From Eriocheir sinensis (lineage: Eukaryota; Arthropoda; Malacostraca; Decapoda; Varunidae), in NCBI RefSeq assembly GCF_024679095.1, contig NW_026112153.1:127501-191500 (forward strand): a DNA stretch of 64,000 bases, in the 5' to 3' direction. How positions within the stretch are numbered: the first letter of the stretch is position 1; each line of letters opens with the position of its first letter. This document shows, one piece after another, positions 41,854-53,446 of the stretch. Made by a program: the position numbers and the translations under genes. The notes under the pieces are model-generated. The model was given only the letters and a program-made list of their open reading frames with translations, searched no databases and was not told the DNA's origin.

Positions 41854-44800
41854 AGGAGGAGGAGGCGGTGGTGGTGGTGGCTTGCGTGGGACAGGAAGAA
41901 GCGTTTGCGGGGGTGTCGGGCAATGGACTGGAGGAGGCGTTAGTGGGGGTGACGTGCGAGGGAAAGGAGGAGACGGTGGTGTGGGTGGCGTGCAATGGAC
42001 TGGAGGAGGCGGTGGTGGGGGTGGCGTGCGAGGGACAGGAAGAAGCGTTTAAGGGGATGGCGGGCAATGAACTGAAAGAGGAGGTGGCTTGGGTGGCGTG
42101 CGAGGGAAAGGAGGAGGCGGTGGCGGGTGTGGCGTGCGAGCGAAAGGAGGATGCGGCGGCGGTGGTGCAGTGCACGGAAAAGGAGGAGGGGGCGGCGGGT
42201 GAGGCGTGCAAGGGAAAGGAGGAGACGGTGGTGGTGGTGGAATGCCGGGAAAAAGAGGAGGTGGCGGTGGGGTGGTATGTGAGGGAAAGGAGGAGGCGGT
42301 GGCGGTGGTGGAGTGGGGAAAAGGAGGAGGTGGCGGCGGGGTGGCGTGAGGGAAAGGAGGAGGCGGTGGTGGGGGTGGTGCGAGGGAAAGGAGGAGGCGG
42401 CGGGGGTAACGCGCGAGGGACAGGAGGAGGCGATGGCGGGGGTGGAGTGCGAGAGTCAGGAGTCGGTGGCAAGGGTGGCTTGCGAGGGACAGGAGGAGGC
42501 GTTGTCGGGAGTGGCGTGCGAGGGACAGGAGGAGACTGTGGCGGTGGTGGCGTGCGAGGGAAAGGAAGAGACGGTGGCGGGGGTGGCGTGCGAGGGAGAG
42601 GAGGAGGGGGCGGGGTTGGCGTGTAAGGGACAGAAGGAGTCGGTGTCGGGGGTGTCGTGCGAGAGACAGGAAGAGGCGGTGGCGGGGGTGGCGTGCTAGG
42701 GAGACTAGGAGGCGGAGGCGGGGCTGGCGTTGGAGGGACTGGAAGAGGTGGTGGGGGTGGCGTGCGATGGACAGGAGGAAGCGGTGGCGGGGAGCGTGCG
42801 TGGGACAGGAGGAGGGGGTGGGGGGGGTGGCGTGGGAGGGAAAGGATGACGCGGTGGGGGGGGTGACGTGCGATAGTGAGTATGATGCTGCAGCGGGGTT
42901 AACGTTCGAGGGACAATAGGAGGCGGTGGCGAGCGAATCACAGAAGGAGGTGGAGGAGTCGGTGACATTCGAGGGACAGTAGGAGGCAGAGGCGTTGGAG
43001 GGAAAGGAGGAAGCGGTGGCGCGGTTGGCGTTCGATAGAAAGGAGGAGGCGGTGTCCGGGTTGGCGTTCGAGGGACAGGAGGAGGCGGAGGCGAGGATGG
43101 AGTTCGAGGGACAGGAGGAAGCGGTGGCGAGGTTGGCGTTTGAGGGACATTAGGAGGCGGTGGCGAGGTTGGCGTTCGAGGGACAGTAGGAGGCGGTGGA
43201 GAGTTTGGCGGTGCGAGGGACAGGAGGAAGCGGTGGCGAGGTTGGCGTTCGAGGGACAGGAGGAGGCGGTGGCGAGGTTGGCGTTCGAGGGAAAGGAGGA
43301 GGCGGTGGCGAGGTTGGCGTGCGAGGGACAGGAGGAGGAGGCGGCGGGGATGGTTTGTGGGGGACAGGAGGATGCTATGTCGGGGGTGGCGTGCGGGGGA
43401 CAGGAGGAGGCGGTGGCGGGGGTGGCGTTCGAGGGACAGGAGGAGGAGGTGGAGAGTTTGGCGTGCGAGGGACAGGAGAAGGAGGCGGCATGGATGGCTT
43501 GCGGGGGACAGGAGGATGCATTGGCGGGGGTGGCGTGCGAGGGATAGGAGGAGGCGGTGGCGTGGGTGGCGTGCGAGGGACAGGAGGATGTGATGGCATG
43601 GGTGATATTCGAGGGAAAAGAATAGGCGATGGCGTGGTTTGCGTGCGAGGGACAGGAGGAGGCGGTGGCGTAGGTGGCGTGCGAAAGACGGGAGGAGGCG
43701 GTGGCGTGGGTGGCGTGCGAGGACAGGAGGAGGCGGTGGCATGGGTGTCGTGCGAGGGTCAGGAGGCGGTGACGTGGGTGGCTTGTGAGGGACAGGAGGA
43801 GGCGGTGACGTGGGTGGCTTGTGAGGGAAAGGAGGAGGCGGTGGCGGGGTGGCGTGCGACGGACAAGAGGAGGCGGTGGCGGTGGCGTGCGAGGGACAGG
43901 AGGAGGCGGTGGGTGGTGGCGACGGACTTGAGGAGGCGGTGGCATGGGTGTCGTGCGAGGGACAGGAGGAGGCGGTGGCGTGGGTGGCGTGCGAGGGAGA
44001 TGAGGAGGAGGTGGCGTTGGTGGCGTGCGAGGGACCGGAGGAGGCGGTGGCGTGTTTGGCGTTCGAGGGACAGGAGGAGGCGGTGGCGTGGGTGGCGTGC
44101 GACACATGATGAGGCGGTGACGTCGGTGGCGAGCGAGGGACAGGAGGAGGCGGTGGTTGGGTGGCGTCCGATGGACAGGAGGGAGGCGGTGGTATGGGTG
44201 GCGTGTGAGGGACAGGAGGAGGCGGTGGCGTGGGTGTCGTGTGAGGGCCAGCAGGAAGCGGTGGCGGAGGTGGCGTGCAAGGGACAGTAGGAGACGGTGG
44301 CGGCGTTCGATAGATAGGAGGAGGTGGTGGCGGGGGGGCGTGCGAGGGACAGGAGGATGCAATGGCAGGGTTGGCGTGCGAGGGACAGGAGGAGGCGGTT
44401 ACGGGGGTGACGTTCGAGGGAAATGAGGAGGCGGTGGCGGGGATGTCGTGCGAGGGAAATGAGGAGGCGGTGGCTGGGGTGGCGTTCGAATGACAGCAGG
44501 AGGCGGTGGCCGGGGTGACGTTCGAGGGACAGTAGGAGGCAATGGCGGTGGTGTCGTGGGAGGGACAAGAGGAAACGGTGGCGGGGTGGCGTGCGAGGGA
44601 CAGGAGGATGCAATGGCAGGGTTGGCGTGCGAGGGACAGGAGGAGGCAGTTACGGGGGTGACGTTCGAGGGACAGTAGGAGGCGGTGGCGGGGGTGGCGT
44701 GCGAGGGAAAGGAGGAGGCGGTGGCGGGGATAACGTTCGAGGGAAAGGTGGAGGCGGTGGCTGGGGTGGCGTTCGAGGGAAAGGAGGAGGCGGCGGCGGG

Positions 44801-47800
44801 GGTGTCGTGCGAGGGAAAGGAGAAGGTGGGGGCGGGGATGTCGTGCGAGGGAAACGAGGAGGCGGCGGCGGGGGTGTCGTGCGAGGGAAACGAGGAGGCG
44901 GTGGCTGGGGGTGTCGTGCGAGGGACAGGAGGAGGCGGCCGCGTCGGTGGCGTTCGAAAGATAGGAGGAGGCGGTGGTGGGGGTGGCGTGCGAGGGACAT
45001 GAGGAGGCGGTTGCGGAGATGGCGTGCGAGGACAGGAGGAGGCGGTGGCGTGGGTGGTGTGCGAAGGACAGGAGGAGGCGTTGTTGGGAGTATCGTCCGA
45101 GGGACAGGAGACTTTAGCGGGGATGGCGTGCGAGGGAAAGGAAGAGGCGGTGGCGGGGGTGGCGTGCGAGGGACAGGAGGCGGCTGTGGCGGGGTTGGCG
45201 TGCAAGGGACAGAAGGAGTCGGTGGCGGGGGTGGCGTGCGAAGGACAGGAAGAGGCGGTGGCGGAGGTGGCGTGCGAGGGAGAGTAGGTATCGGAGGTGG
45301 GGCTGGCGTGGGAGGGACAGGAAGAGACGGTGGCTGGGGTGGCGTGCGAGGGACAGTAAGAGGCGGTGGCGTGGGTGGCGTAGGTGGGACAGGAGGAAGC
45401 GGTGGCGGGGGTGACGTGCAAGAGAGAGTAAGATGCTGTAGCGGGGTTTACGTTCGAGGGACAGTAGGAGGCGGTGGCGGAGGTGGCGTGCGAATTACAG
45501 GAGGAGGTGGTGGCGTGGGTGACTTTCGAGGGACAGGAGGAAGCGGTGGTGGGTATGGCGTTCGTTAGATAGGAGGAGGCGGTGTCTGGGTTGGCGTGCG
45601 AGGGAGAGGAGGAGGTGGTGGGCAGTTTGGTGTTCGAGGGACAGGAGGAATCGGTGGCGAGATTGGCGTTCGAAGGACAGGAGGAGGCGGTGGCGTATTG
45701 AAGTTTGAGGGACAGGTGATAAGCGGGAGAGGTTGGCGTTCGAGGGAGAGGAGGAGGCGGCGGCGGGGCTGGCGTGCGTGGGACAGGAGGATGCTATGGC
45801 GGGCGTGGCGTGCGAGGGACAGGAGGAGGCGGTGGCGGGGTGGCGTGGGACAGGAGGATGTGGTGGCGTGGGTGACATTCGAGGGAAAAGAGGAGGCGAT
45901 GGCGGGTGGCGTGAAGGACAGTAGGAGGCGGTGATGGGTGGCGTGCGAGGGACAGGAGGAGGCGGTGACGTGGGTGGCGGAGAGACAGGAGGAGGCGGTG
46001 TCGTGGGTGGCGTGCGAGGGACAGGAGGAGGCGGTGTCGTGGGTGGCGTCCGAGGGACAGGAGAAGGCAGTGGCGTGGGTGGCGTCCGAGGGACAGGAGG
46101 AGGCGGTGGCATGGGTGCCGTGCGAGGGACAGGTGGAGGCGGTGGCGTGGGTGGCGTGCGAAGGACAAGAGGAGGCTGTGGCGTGGGTGGCGTTCGAGGG
46201 ACAGGAGGAGGCGGTGTCCGGGTTGGCGAGCGAGGGACAGGAGGAGGCGGTTGCGGGGGTGGCGTGCGATTGACAGGAGGAGGCGGTGCCGGGGGTGGCG
46301 TGGGAGGGACAGGAGGACGCGGTGTCGGGGGTGGCTTGCGAATGACAAGAGGAGGCTGTGGCGGGGTTGGGGTGCAAGGGACAGTAGGAAGCTTTGGCGG
46401 GGGTGACGTTCGAGAGACAGTAGGAGGCGGTGGCGGTTGTGACGTTCAAGGGACAGGAAGAGACGGTGGCGGGGGTGGCGTGCGAGGGACAAGAGGAGGC
46501 GGTTGCGGGGGTGGCTTGCGAATGACAGAAGGAGGCAGTGGCGGGGTGGCCTGCGAATGACAGGAGGAGGCTGTGGCTGGGGTGACGTTCGATGGACAGG
46601 AGGAGGCTGTGGCGGGGGTAACTCGAGTGAAAGGAGGAGGCTCTGGTGGGGGTGGGGTTCGAGGGACAGGAGGAGGGGGTGGCGGGGGTGGAGTGCGAGG
46701 GACAGGAAGAGGCCGTGGAGGGGGTGGCGTGAGGGACAGAGGAGTCGGTTGCGGGGTTTCAGCGAGGGACAGGAAGAGGCGGTGGCGAGGGTGGCGTGCA
46801 AGGGACAGGAGGAAGCGGTGGCGGTGGTGCCGTGCGAGGGACAGTAAGAGCCGGTGGCGGGGTTGGCGTGGGAGGGACAGGACGAGGCGGGGGCGGGGGT
46901 GGTCTGCGAGGGACAGGAGGCAGCAGTGGTGGGGCTGGAGTGCGAGGGACAGGAGGAAGCGGTGGCGGGTTTGGCGTGCGTGGGAAAGTAGGAGGCTGTG
47001 GCGGTGGTGACGTTTGAGGGACATTAGGAGGCAGTGGCGTGGGTTTCGTGGGAGGGACAAGAGAACATAAGAACATAAGAACATAAGAACGCAGGAGTTC
47101 ACAAGAGGCCGGTAGGCCTGCATGAGGCAGCCTTTGACCCTAAGCTGTGTATTCTAACCCTCACCCAATATCGCTGTCCATGAATTTATCTAGTCTATTT
47201 TGAATGTGACACTGTATTGGCACTACCACATGACTGCAAGTTTATTCCACTCATGGTGGTGGGGTGGCGTGCGAGGGACAGTAGGAGGCTGCGGCGGGGA
47301 TGGCGTTGATAGATAGGAGGAGGCAGTGTCTGGGTTGGCGTACGAGGACAGGAGTAGGCGGTGGCAGGTGGCGTTGGAGGGACAGTAGGAGGCGGTGGCG
47401 GCGATGGCGTTCGATAGATAGGAGGAGGCGGTGTCCGGGTTGGCGTGCGAGGGACAGGAGTAGGCGTTGGCGTGAGTGGCGTTAGAGGGACAGGAGGAGG
47501 CGGTGGCGGTGGTGGCGTGCGAGGGACAGGAGGAGCCGGTGGCGGGGGTGACTTTCGAATGACAGGATTAGGCTGTGGCGGGGTTGGGGTGCGAGGAACA
47601 GTAGTAGGCTTTGGCGGGGATGCCGTGCGAGGGACAGTAGTAGGCGGTGGCGGGGTTGGCGTGGGAGGGACAGGAGGCAGTGGTTGTGGGGGTGACGTGC
47701 GAGGGACAGTAAGTGGCAGTGGCGGGGGTGTCGTGGGAGGGACAAGAGTAAACGGTGGCGGGGGTGACGTTCGATGGACAGGAGGAGGCTGTGGCGGGGG

Positions 47801-50800
47801 TAACTTTCGAGTGAAAGGAGGAGGCTCTGGTGGGGGTGGGGTGCGATGGACAGGAGGAGGTGGTGGCGGGGGTGGAGTGCGAGGGACAGGAGGAGTCGGT
47901 TGGCGGGGGTGTCGTGCGAGGGACAGGAAGAGGCGGTGGCGTGGGTGGCGTGCAATTGACAGGAGGGGTCGGTGGCGGGGTTGGCGTGCGAGGGACAGGA
48001 AGAGGCGGTGGCGGGTGTGGCGTGCGAGGGACAGGAGGAAGCGGTGGCCGAGTTGCCGTGCGAGGGACAGTAAGAGGCGGTGGCGGGGTTGGCGTGGGAG
48101 GGACAGGAAGAGGCGGTGGCGGGGGTGGTCTGCGAGGGACAGGAGGCGGCAGTGGTGGGGTTGGAGTGCGAGGGACAGGAGGAAGCGGTGGCGGGTTTGG
48201 CGTGCGTGGGAAAGTAGGAGGCTGTGGCGGTGGTGACGTTTGAGGGACAGTAGGAGGCAGTGGCGTGGGTTTCGTGGGAGGGACAAGAGGAAACGATGGT
48301 GGGGGTGGCGTGCGAGGGACAGTAGGAGGCGTTGGCGGGGATGGCGTTAGAGGGACAGTAGGAGGCGGCGGCGGGGATGGCGTTCGATAGATAGGAGGAG
48401 GCGGTGTCCGGGTTGGCGTACGAGGGACAGGAGTAGGCGGTGGCGGGGGTGGCGTTGGAGGGACAGTAGGAGGCGGTGGCGGCGATGGCGTTCGATAGAT
48501 AGGAGGAGGCGGTGTCCTGGTTGGCGTGCGAGGGACAGGAGTAGGCGTTGGCGTGAGTGGCGTTAGAAGGACAGGAGGAGGCGGTGGCGGTGGTGGCGTG
48601 CGAGGGACAGGAGGAGCCGGTGGCGGGGGTGACTTTCGAATGACAGGATTAGGCTGTGGCGGGGTTAAAGTGAGGAACAGTAGGAGGCTTTGGCGGGCGT
48701 GCCGTGCGAGGGACCGTAGGAGGCGGTGGCGGGTTGGGCGTGGGTGGGACAGAATGCGGCGGTGGCGGGGTTGGCTTGCGAGCTACAGGAGGTGGCTGTG
48801 GGGGGGTTGGAGTGCGTGGGACAGGAAGTGGTGGTGGCGGGGGTGGCGTGGAGGGACAGGAGGCAGTGGTCGGGGTGACGTGCGAGGGACAGGGGCAGTG
48901 GTGGAAAGCGGGGGTGGCGTGGGAGGGACATGAGTATACGGTGGCGGGGGTGACGTTCGAAAAATAGGAGGAGGCGGTGTCCGGTTTAACGTGCGAAGTA
49001 CGGGAGGAGGCGGTGGGGAATGGCGGAGCGACAGGCGGAGGCGGTGGCGGTGGTGGCGTGCGAGGGACAGGAGGAGGCGGTGGCGGGGGTGACTTTCGAA
49101 TGACAGGAGGAGGATGTGGCGGGGTTTGGGTGCAAGGGACAGTAGGAGGCTTTGGCGGGGGTGACGTTCGAGAGACAATAGGAGACGGTGGCGAGTGTGA
49201 CGTTCAAGGGACAGGAAGAGGCGGTGGCGGGGGTGGTGTGTGGACAAAGGGGAGGCGGTGGCGGAGATTGTGTGGGAGGGACAGGAAGAGGCGGTGGCGG
49301 GTGGCGTGAGGGACAGGAGGAGGCAGTGGCGGGGGGTGGAGGTGAGGGACAAGAAGACGCGGTGGCGGGGGTGGCGTGGGAGGGACAGGAGGCTGTGGTG
49401 GCGGGGGTGGCGTGCGAGGGACAGTAGAGGCGTCTGAGAGATAGGGAGGAGGCTGTGGCGTGGGTGGTGAGGGAAAGGAGAAGGCAATGGGTTGGCAAGG
49501 AAGGGAGGAGACGGGGTGGAGTGCTAAGGGACAGGAGGAGACGGTTTAGGGAAGGTGCCAGTTAGGGAGAGAGGCGGTTGTGTGGATGGCTTGGTGAGGG
49601 ACAGGAGGAGGCGGCGGATGGGGTGCCGTAGGGACAGGAGGAGGCGGTGGCGGTGTGTGTGGGAAGTTTGCGACAGTAGGAGGCGGTGAGTGGTGGTGTG
49701 AGGGACAGGATGATGTGGTGGCGTTGGTGGAGTGCGAGGGATGGGAGGAGCGGTGGCGGGAGCGGCGTGCGAGGGATAGGAGTAGGCGGTTTCGGGGATG
49801 GCTTGCGAATGACAGGAGGAGGCGGTGGCGGGGGTGGCATGCGATTTACAGGAGGAGATTGTGGGGGTTTTTGCGTGAGAGGGACAGGAGGAGTACAGTT
49901 GGCTGTCCGAAGGAGGAGGAGGCGGCGGATGTGGGCGGGAGGGACAGGAGGAGGCGGTGGCCGGTTGGCGTCTGAGGGACAGTAGGAGGCGGTGGTGGGT
50001 TGGTTTGAGGGACAGGAGGAAGCGCTGGTGCAGGTGGCGTGCGAGGGACAGTAGGAGGCAGTGGCGGTGTGATGGTCAAGGGACAGTAGGAGACGGTGGT
50101 AGGGGTGACGTGCTAGGGACAGAAGGAGGCGGTGGCGGGGGTGGCGTGGGAGAGAGAGGAGGAAGCGGTGGCGAGGGTGGAGTGGGAAGAAAAAGAGGAG
50201 GCGGTGGTCGGGATGGCGTGCGAGGGACAGGAGGAGGCGGTGGCGGTGGTGGCGTTCGAGGGACAGTAGGAGGCGGTGGCGTGGGTGGCGTTCAGGCGAC
50301 AGCAGGAGGCGGTGGCGGGTTGCGTTTGAGGGACAGGAGGGTGGTGGAGGTGGCGTGCGAGGGACAGTAGGGAGGCAGTGGCAGGGGTGTGACGGCGAGG
50401 GACAGTAGGAGGCGGTGGCGGGGGTGGCGTGAGTGACAGAGGAGGCTGGAAGCCTGTGGCGATGGACAGTAGGAGGCGGTGGCGGCGTTCGATAGATAGG
50501 AGGAGGCGGTGTCGGGGGCGTGCAGGGACTGGAGGAGGCGGTGGCTGGGTTGGCGCAGAGGGACAGAGGAGGGCGGTGGCGGGTATGGGTGGAAGTGCAT
50601 GCGATGGAGAGGAGGAGGCGGTGGCGGTTGTGGCGTGCGAGGGGACAGGAGGAGGCGGTGGCGGGGGGCGGGAGGGACAGGAGGAAGATGAGGAGGTGGC
50701 GTGGAGGAAAAGGATGAGGCGGTGGTCGGGTTGGCGTGCGAGGGACAGGAAGAGTCGGTGGCCGGGTTAGCGTGCGAGATACAGGAGGAGGTGGTGGTGG

Positions 50801-53140
50801 GGTGGCGTCTCGAGGAAAGTAGGAGGCGTTGGCGGGGGTGGCGGAGGGACAGGAAAGCGGTGGAGGTGGCGTGCGATTGACAGTAGGAAGCTGTGGCGGG
50901 AGTGGCGTGCAAATGACAGGAGGAGGCGATGGCGGGGGTGGCGGGGGAAGGACAATAGGCGGGGGTGGCTGGGTTGGCGTGCGAGGGACAGGACGAGGCG
51001 GTTGTGGGGGGTGTCGTTCGATGGACAGGAAAAGGTGGTGGGGTCGGGTAGGAACAGGAAGAGGGGGTGGCGGGATAAGTGTGCGAGGGACATGAGGAGG
51101 CGTTGGCGGGGGTGTTGTGCGAAGAACAGGAAGAGGGGGTGGCGGGATTAGCGTGCGAGGGACATGAGGAGGCGGTGGCGGAGGTGGCGTTCGACAGACA
51201 GGAGGATGCGGTGGTGGGATTGGAGTGCGAGGGACAGGAGGAGGTGGTGGCGGGGGCGTGTCGCGAGGAACAGGATGAGGCGGTGGCAGGATTAGCGGCG
51301 AGGGACATGGAGGATGCGGTGGCATGGTTGTCGTGCGAGGGACAGGACGAGGCGGTTGGGGTGTCGTTCGATGGACAGGAGGCGATGGCGGGGGTGTCTT
51401 GAGGAACAGGATGAGGCGGTGGCGGGGTTATGTGCGACGGACAGGGAGGAGGCGGTGATGGCGGTGTCGTGCGAGGAACAGGAGGAGGCGGTGGCAGGAT
51501 TAGCGTGCTAGGGACAGGAGGAGGCGGTGGCGGGGGTGTCGTGCGAGGAACAGGATGAGGCGGTGGCAGGATTAGCGTGCGAGGGACATGAGTAGGCGGT
51601 GGCGGGGGTGGCGTTCGAAAGACAGGAGGATGCGGTGGCTGCGGTGGAGTGCGAGGGACAGGAGGAGGCGGTTTTCCTAGGTGGCGTTCGAGGGATAGGA
51701 GGAGGCGGTGGCGTTGTGGGAGTGAGGGACAGGAGGAGGGGGTGGCGGGGGGGTGGTCGGAGGGAGAGAAGGCAGCGCTGGCAGGGGTAGCGTGCGATGG
51801 ACAGTAGGAGGCGGTCGCGGCGTTCTATAGATAGGAGGAGGAAGTGGCGGGGTGGTAAGAGGGACTGGGAGGAGGCGGTGGCGGCTGGCGTGCGAGGGAC
51901 AGGAGGAGGCGGTTGCGGGGTTGCGGGAGAGTGGAGGGAGTGGAGGAGGAGGGTGGGTGGGAGGAAAGGAGGAGGCGGTGGCCGGGCTGGCGTGCGAGAT
52001 ACAGAAAGAGTGGCGGTGGGGCTGCTGGCGTGCGAGATACAGGAGGAGGCGGTGGCGTGGGGTGGCGTTCGATGGACAGTAGGAGGCGGTGGCGGGGTGG
52101 CGGGAGGGACAGGAGAAAACGGTGGCGGAGGTGGCGTGCGATTGACAGTAGGAGGCTGTGGCGGGGTGGCGTGCAATGACAGGAGGAGACGGCGGGGTGG
52201 CGTGCAAATGACAGGAGAAGGCGGTGGCGGGGTGGCGGGCGAAGGACACAGGCGGCGGTGGCTGGGTTGGCGTGCGATGGACAGGTGACGAGGCGGTTGT
52301 GGGGTGGCGTTCGATGGACAGTAGGAGGCGGTGGCGGGGGTGTCGTGCGAGGAACAGGATGAGGCGGTGGAGGGGTTGGCGTGCGAGGGACAGGAGGAGG
52401 CGGTGGCGTGGGTGTCGTGCAAGGAACAGGATGAGGCGGTGGCAGGATTAGCGTGTGAGGGGCATGAGGAGTCGGTGGCGGGGGTGGCGTTCGAAAGACA
52501 GAAGGATGCGGTGGCTGGGTTGGCGTGCGAGGGACAGGACGAGGCGGTTGCGGGGGTGTCGTTCGAGGAACAAGATGAGGCGGTGGCAGGATTAGCGTGA
52601 GGGACATGAGGAGTCGGTGGCGGGGTGGTGTTCAGAAAGACAGAAGGATGCGGTGGCGGGGGTGGCGTGCGAGGGACAGGAGGAGGTGGTGGCGGGGTTG
52701 TCGTGCGAGGAACAGGATGAGGCGGTGGATGGCTTAGCGTGCGAGGGACATGAGGAGGCGGTGGCTGGGTTGGCGTGCGAGGGACAGGACGAGGCGGTTG
52801 CGGGGGTGTCGTTCTGATGGACAGGCGGAGGCGGTGGCGGTGGTGTCGTTCGAGGAACAGGATGAGGCGGTGGCGGGGTTGGCGTGAGGGACAGGAGGAG
52901 GCGGTGGCGGCGGTGTCGTGCGAGGAACAGGATGAGGCGGTGCAGGATTAGCGTGCAGAGTGACATGAGGTGGCGGTGGCGGGGGTGGCGTGAGAACTAC
53001 AGGAGGATGCGGTTGCTGGGGTGGAGTGCGAGGGACAGGAGGAGGCTGTGTCGGTGGTGGCGTTCGAGGGAGAGGAGGAGGCGGTGGCGTGGGTGTCGCG
53101 AGGGACAGGAGGAGGCAGTGGCGTGGGTGGAGAGCGATTG
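41854..53140 (+). repeat. 36-bp G-rich minisatellite, about 308 units, 11.3 kb
   Basis: The unit is GGAGGAGGCGGTGGCGGGGG followed by TGGCGTGCGAGGGACA. Units are mostly 36 bp up to about 49.3 kb and more irregular beyond. Each unit has at least six G runs on the plus strand, so many intramolecular G-quadruplexes are possible. The array is interrupted once by a CR1-like tail (47064-47256) and contains a duplicated block of about 1080 bp. It is the reverse complement of the array at 30276-31386. Frames up to 587 codons occur on both strands without a consistent phase. Confidence 0.96.
47064..47256 (-). mobile_element. Truncated CR1-like LINE 3' end inside the 36-bp array
   Basis: On the minus strand it starts in the last residues of ORF2 (HEWNKL) and runs through a 3' UTR to three copies of the octamer CTTATGTT. 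A short octamer tail is characteristic of CR1-type LINEs. The neighbouring duplicate of this part of the array (near 48285) lacks the insertion and so serves as an empty site. Confidence 0.85.
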
Positions 53141-53446
53141 ACACAAAGAAGCACAAAAGAAGAACAAACAACAGCAGACCTGCTGGTCCTTACGAGGCTG
53201 TTTGTGACAAGCTACACTAACTATCTAATCAAAGGTGGAAGATGAAGGACAGCAAAGGCGAAGGCTCTCCCACCCCATCCTCCAGCCAAAGCTGGCAGGA
53301 AAGGAAAAAGAACCATGCAGCATGGAAAATCTGCATGGAAATTATGTAGGGAAGAGGAAAGAACTACCATTACTGCTACCACTAACTGGGCGATAAAAGC
53401 GGACAAGGACACCAGTATTCGAAAGAACTTAACGTTATTACGACAA
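53141..53446. other. Unassigned sequence with dispersed repeat R2, copy 2
   Basis: 53158-53201 is the second copy of the 44-base repeat seen at 7325-7368. The rest is purine-rich, non-coding-looking sequence. Confidence 0.6.

Noticed and set aside
41351..42472. Long open frames over the minisatellites (e.g. 735 codons at 35677-37884, 474 at 42938-44362, 587 at 49562-51325) as repeat-rich proteins
   Set aside because: They exist on both strands and in several frames at once, change phase whenever a unit gains or loses bases, and follow simply from periods of 24, 30 and 36. No signal peptide, splice context or stable frame supports them.
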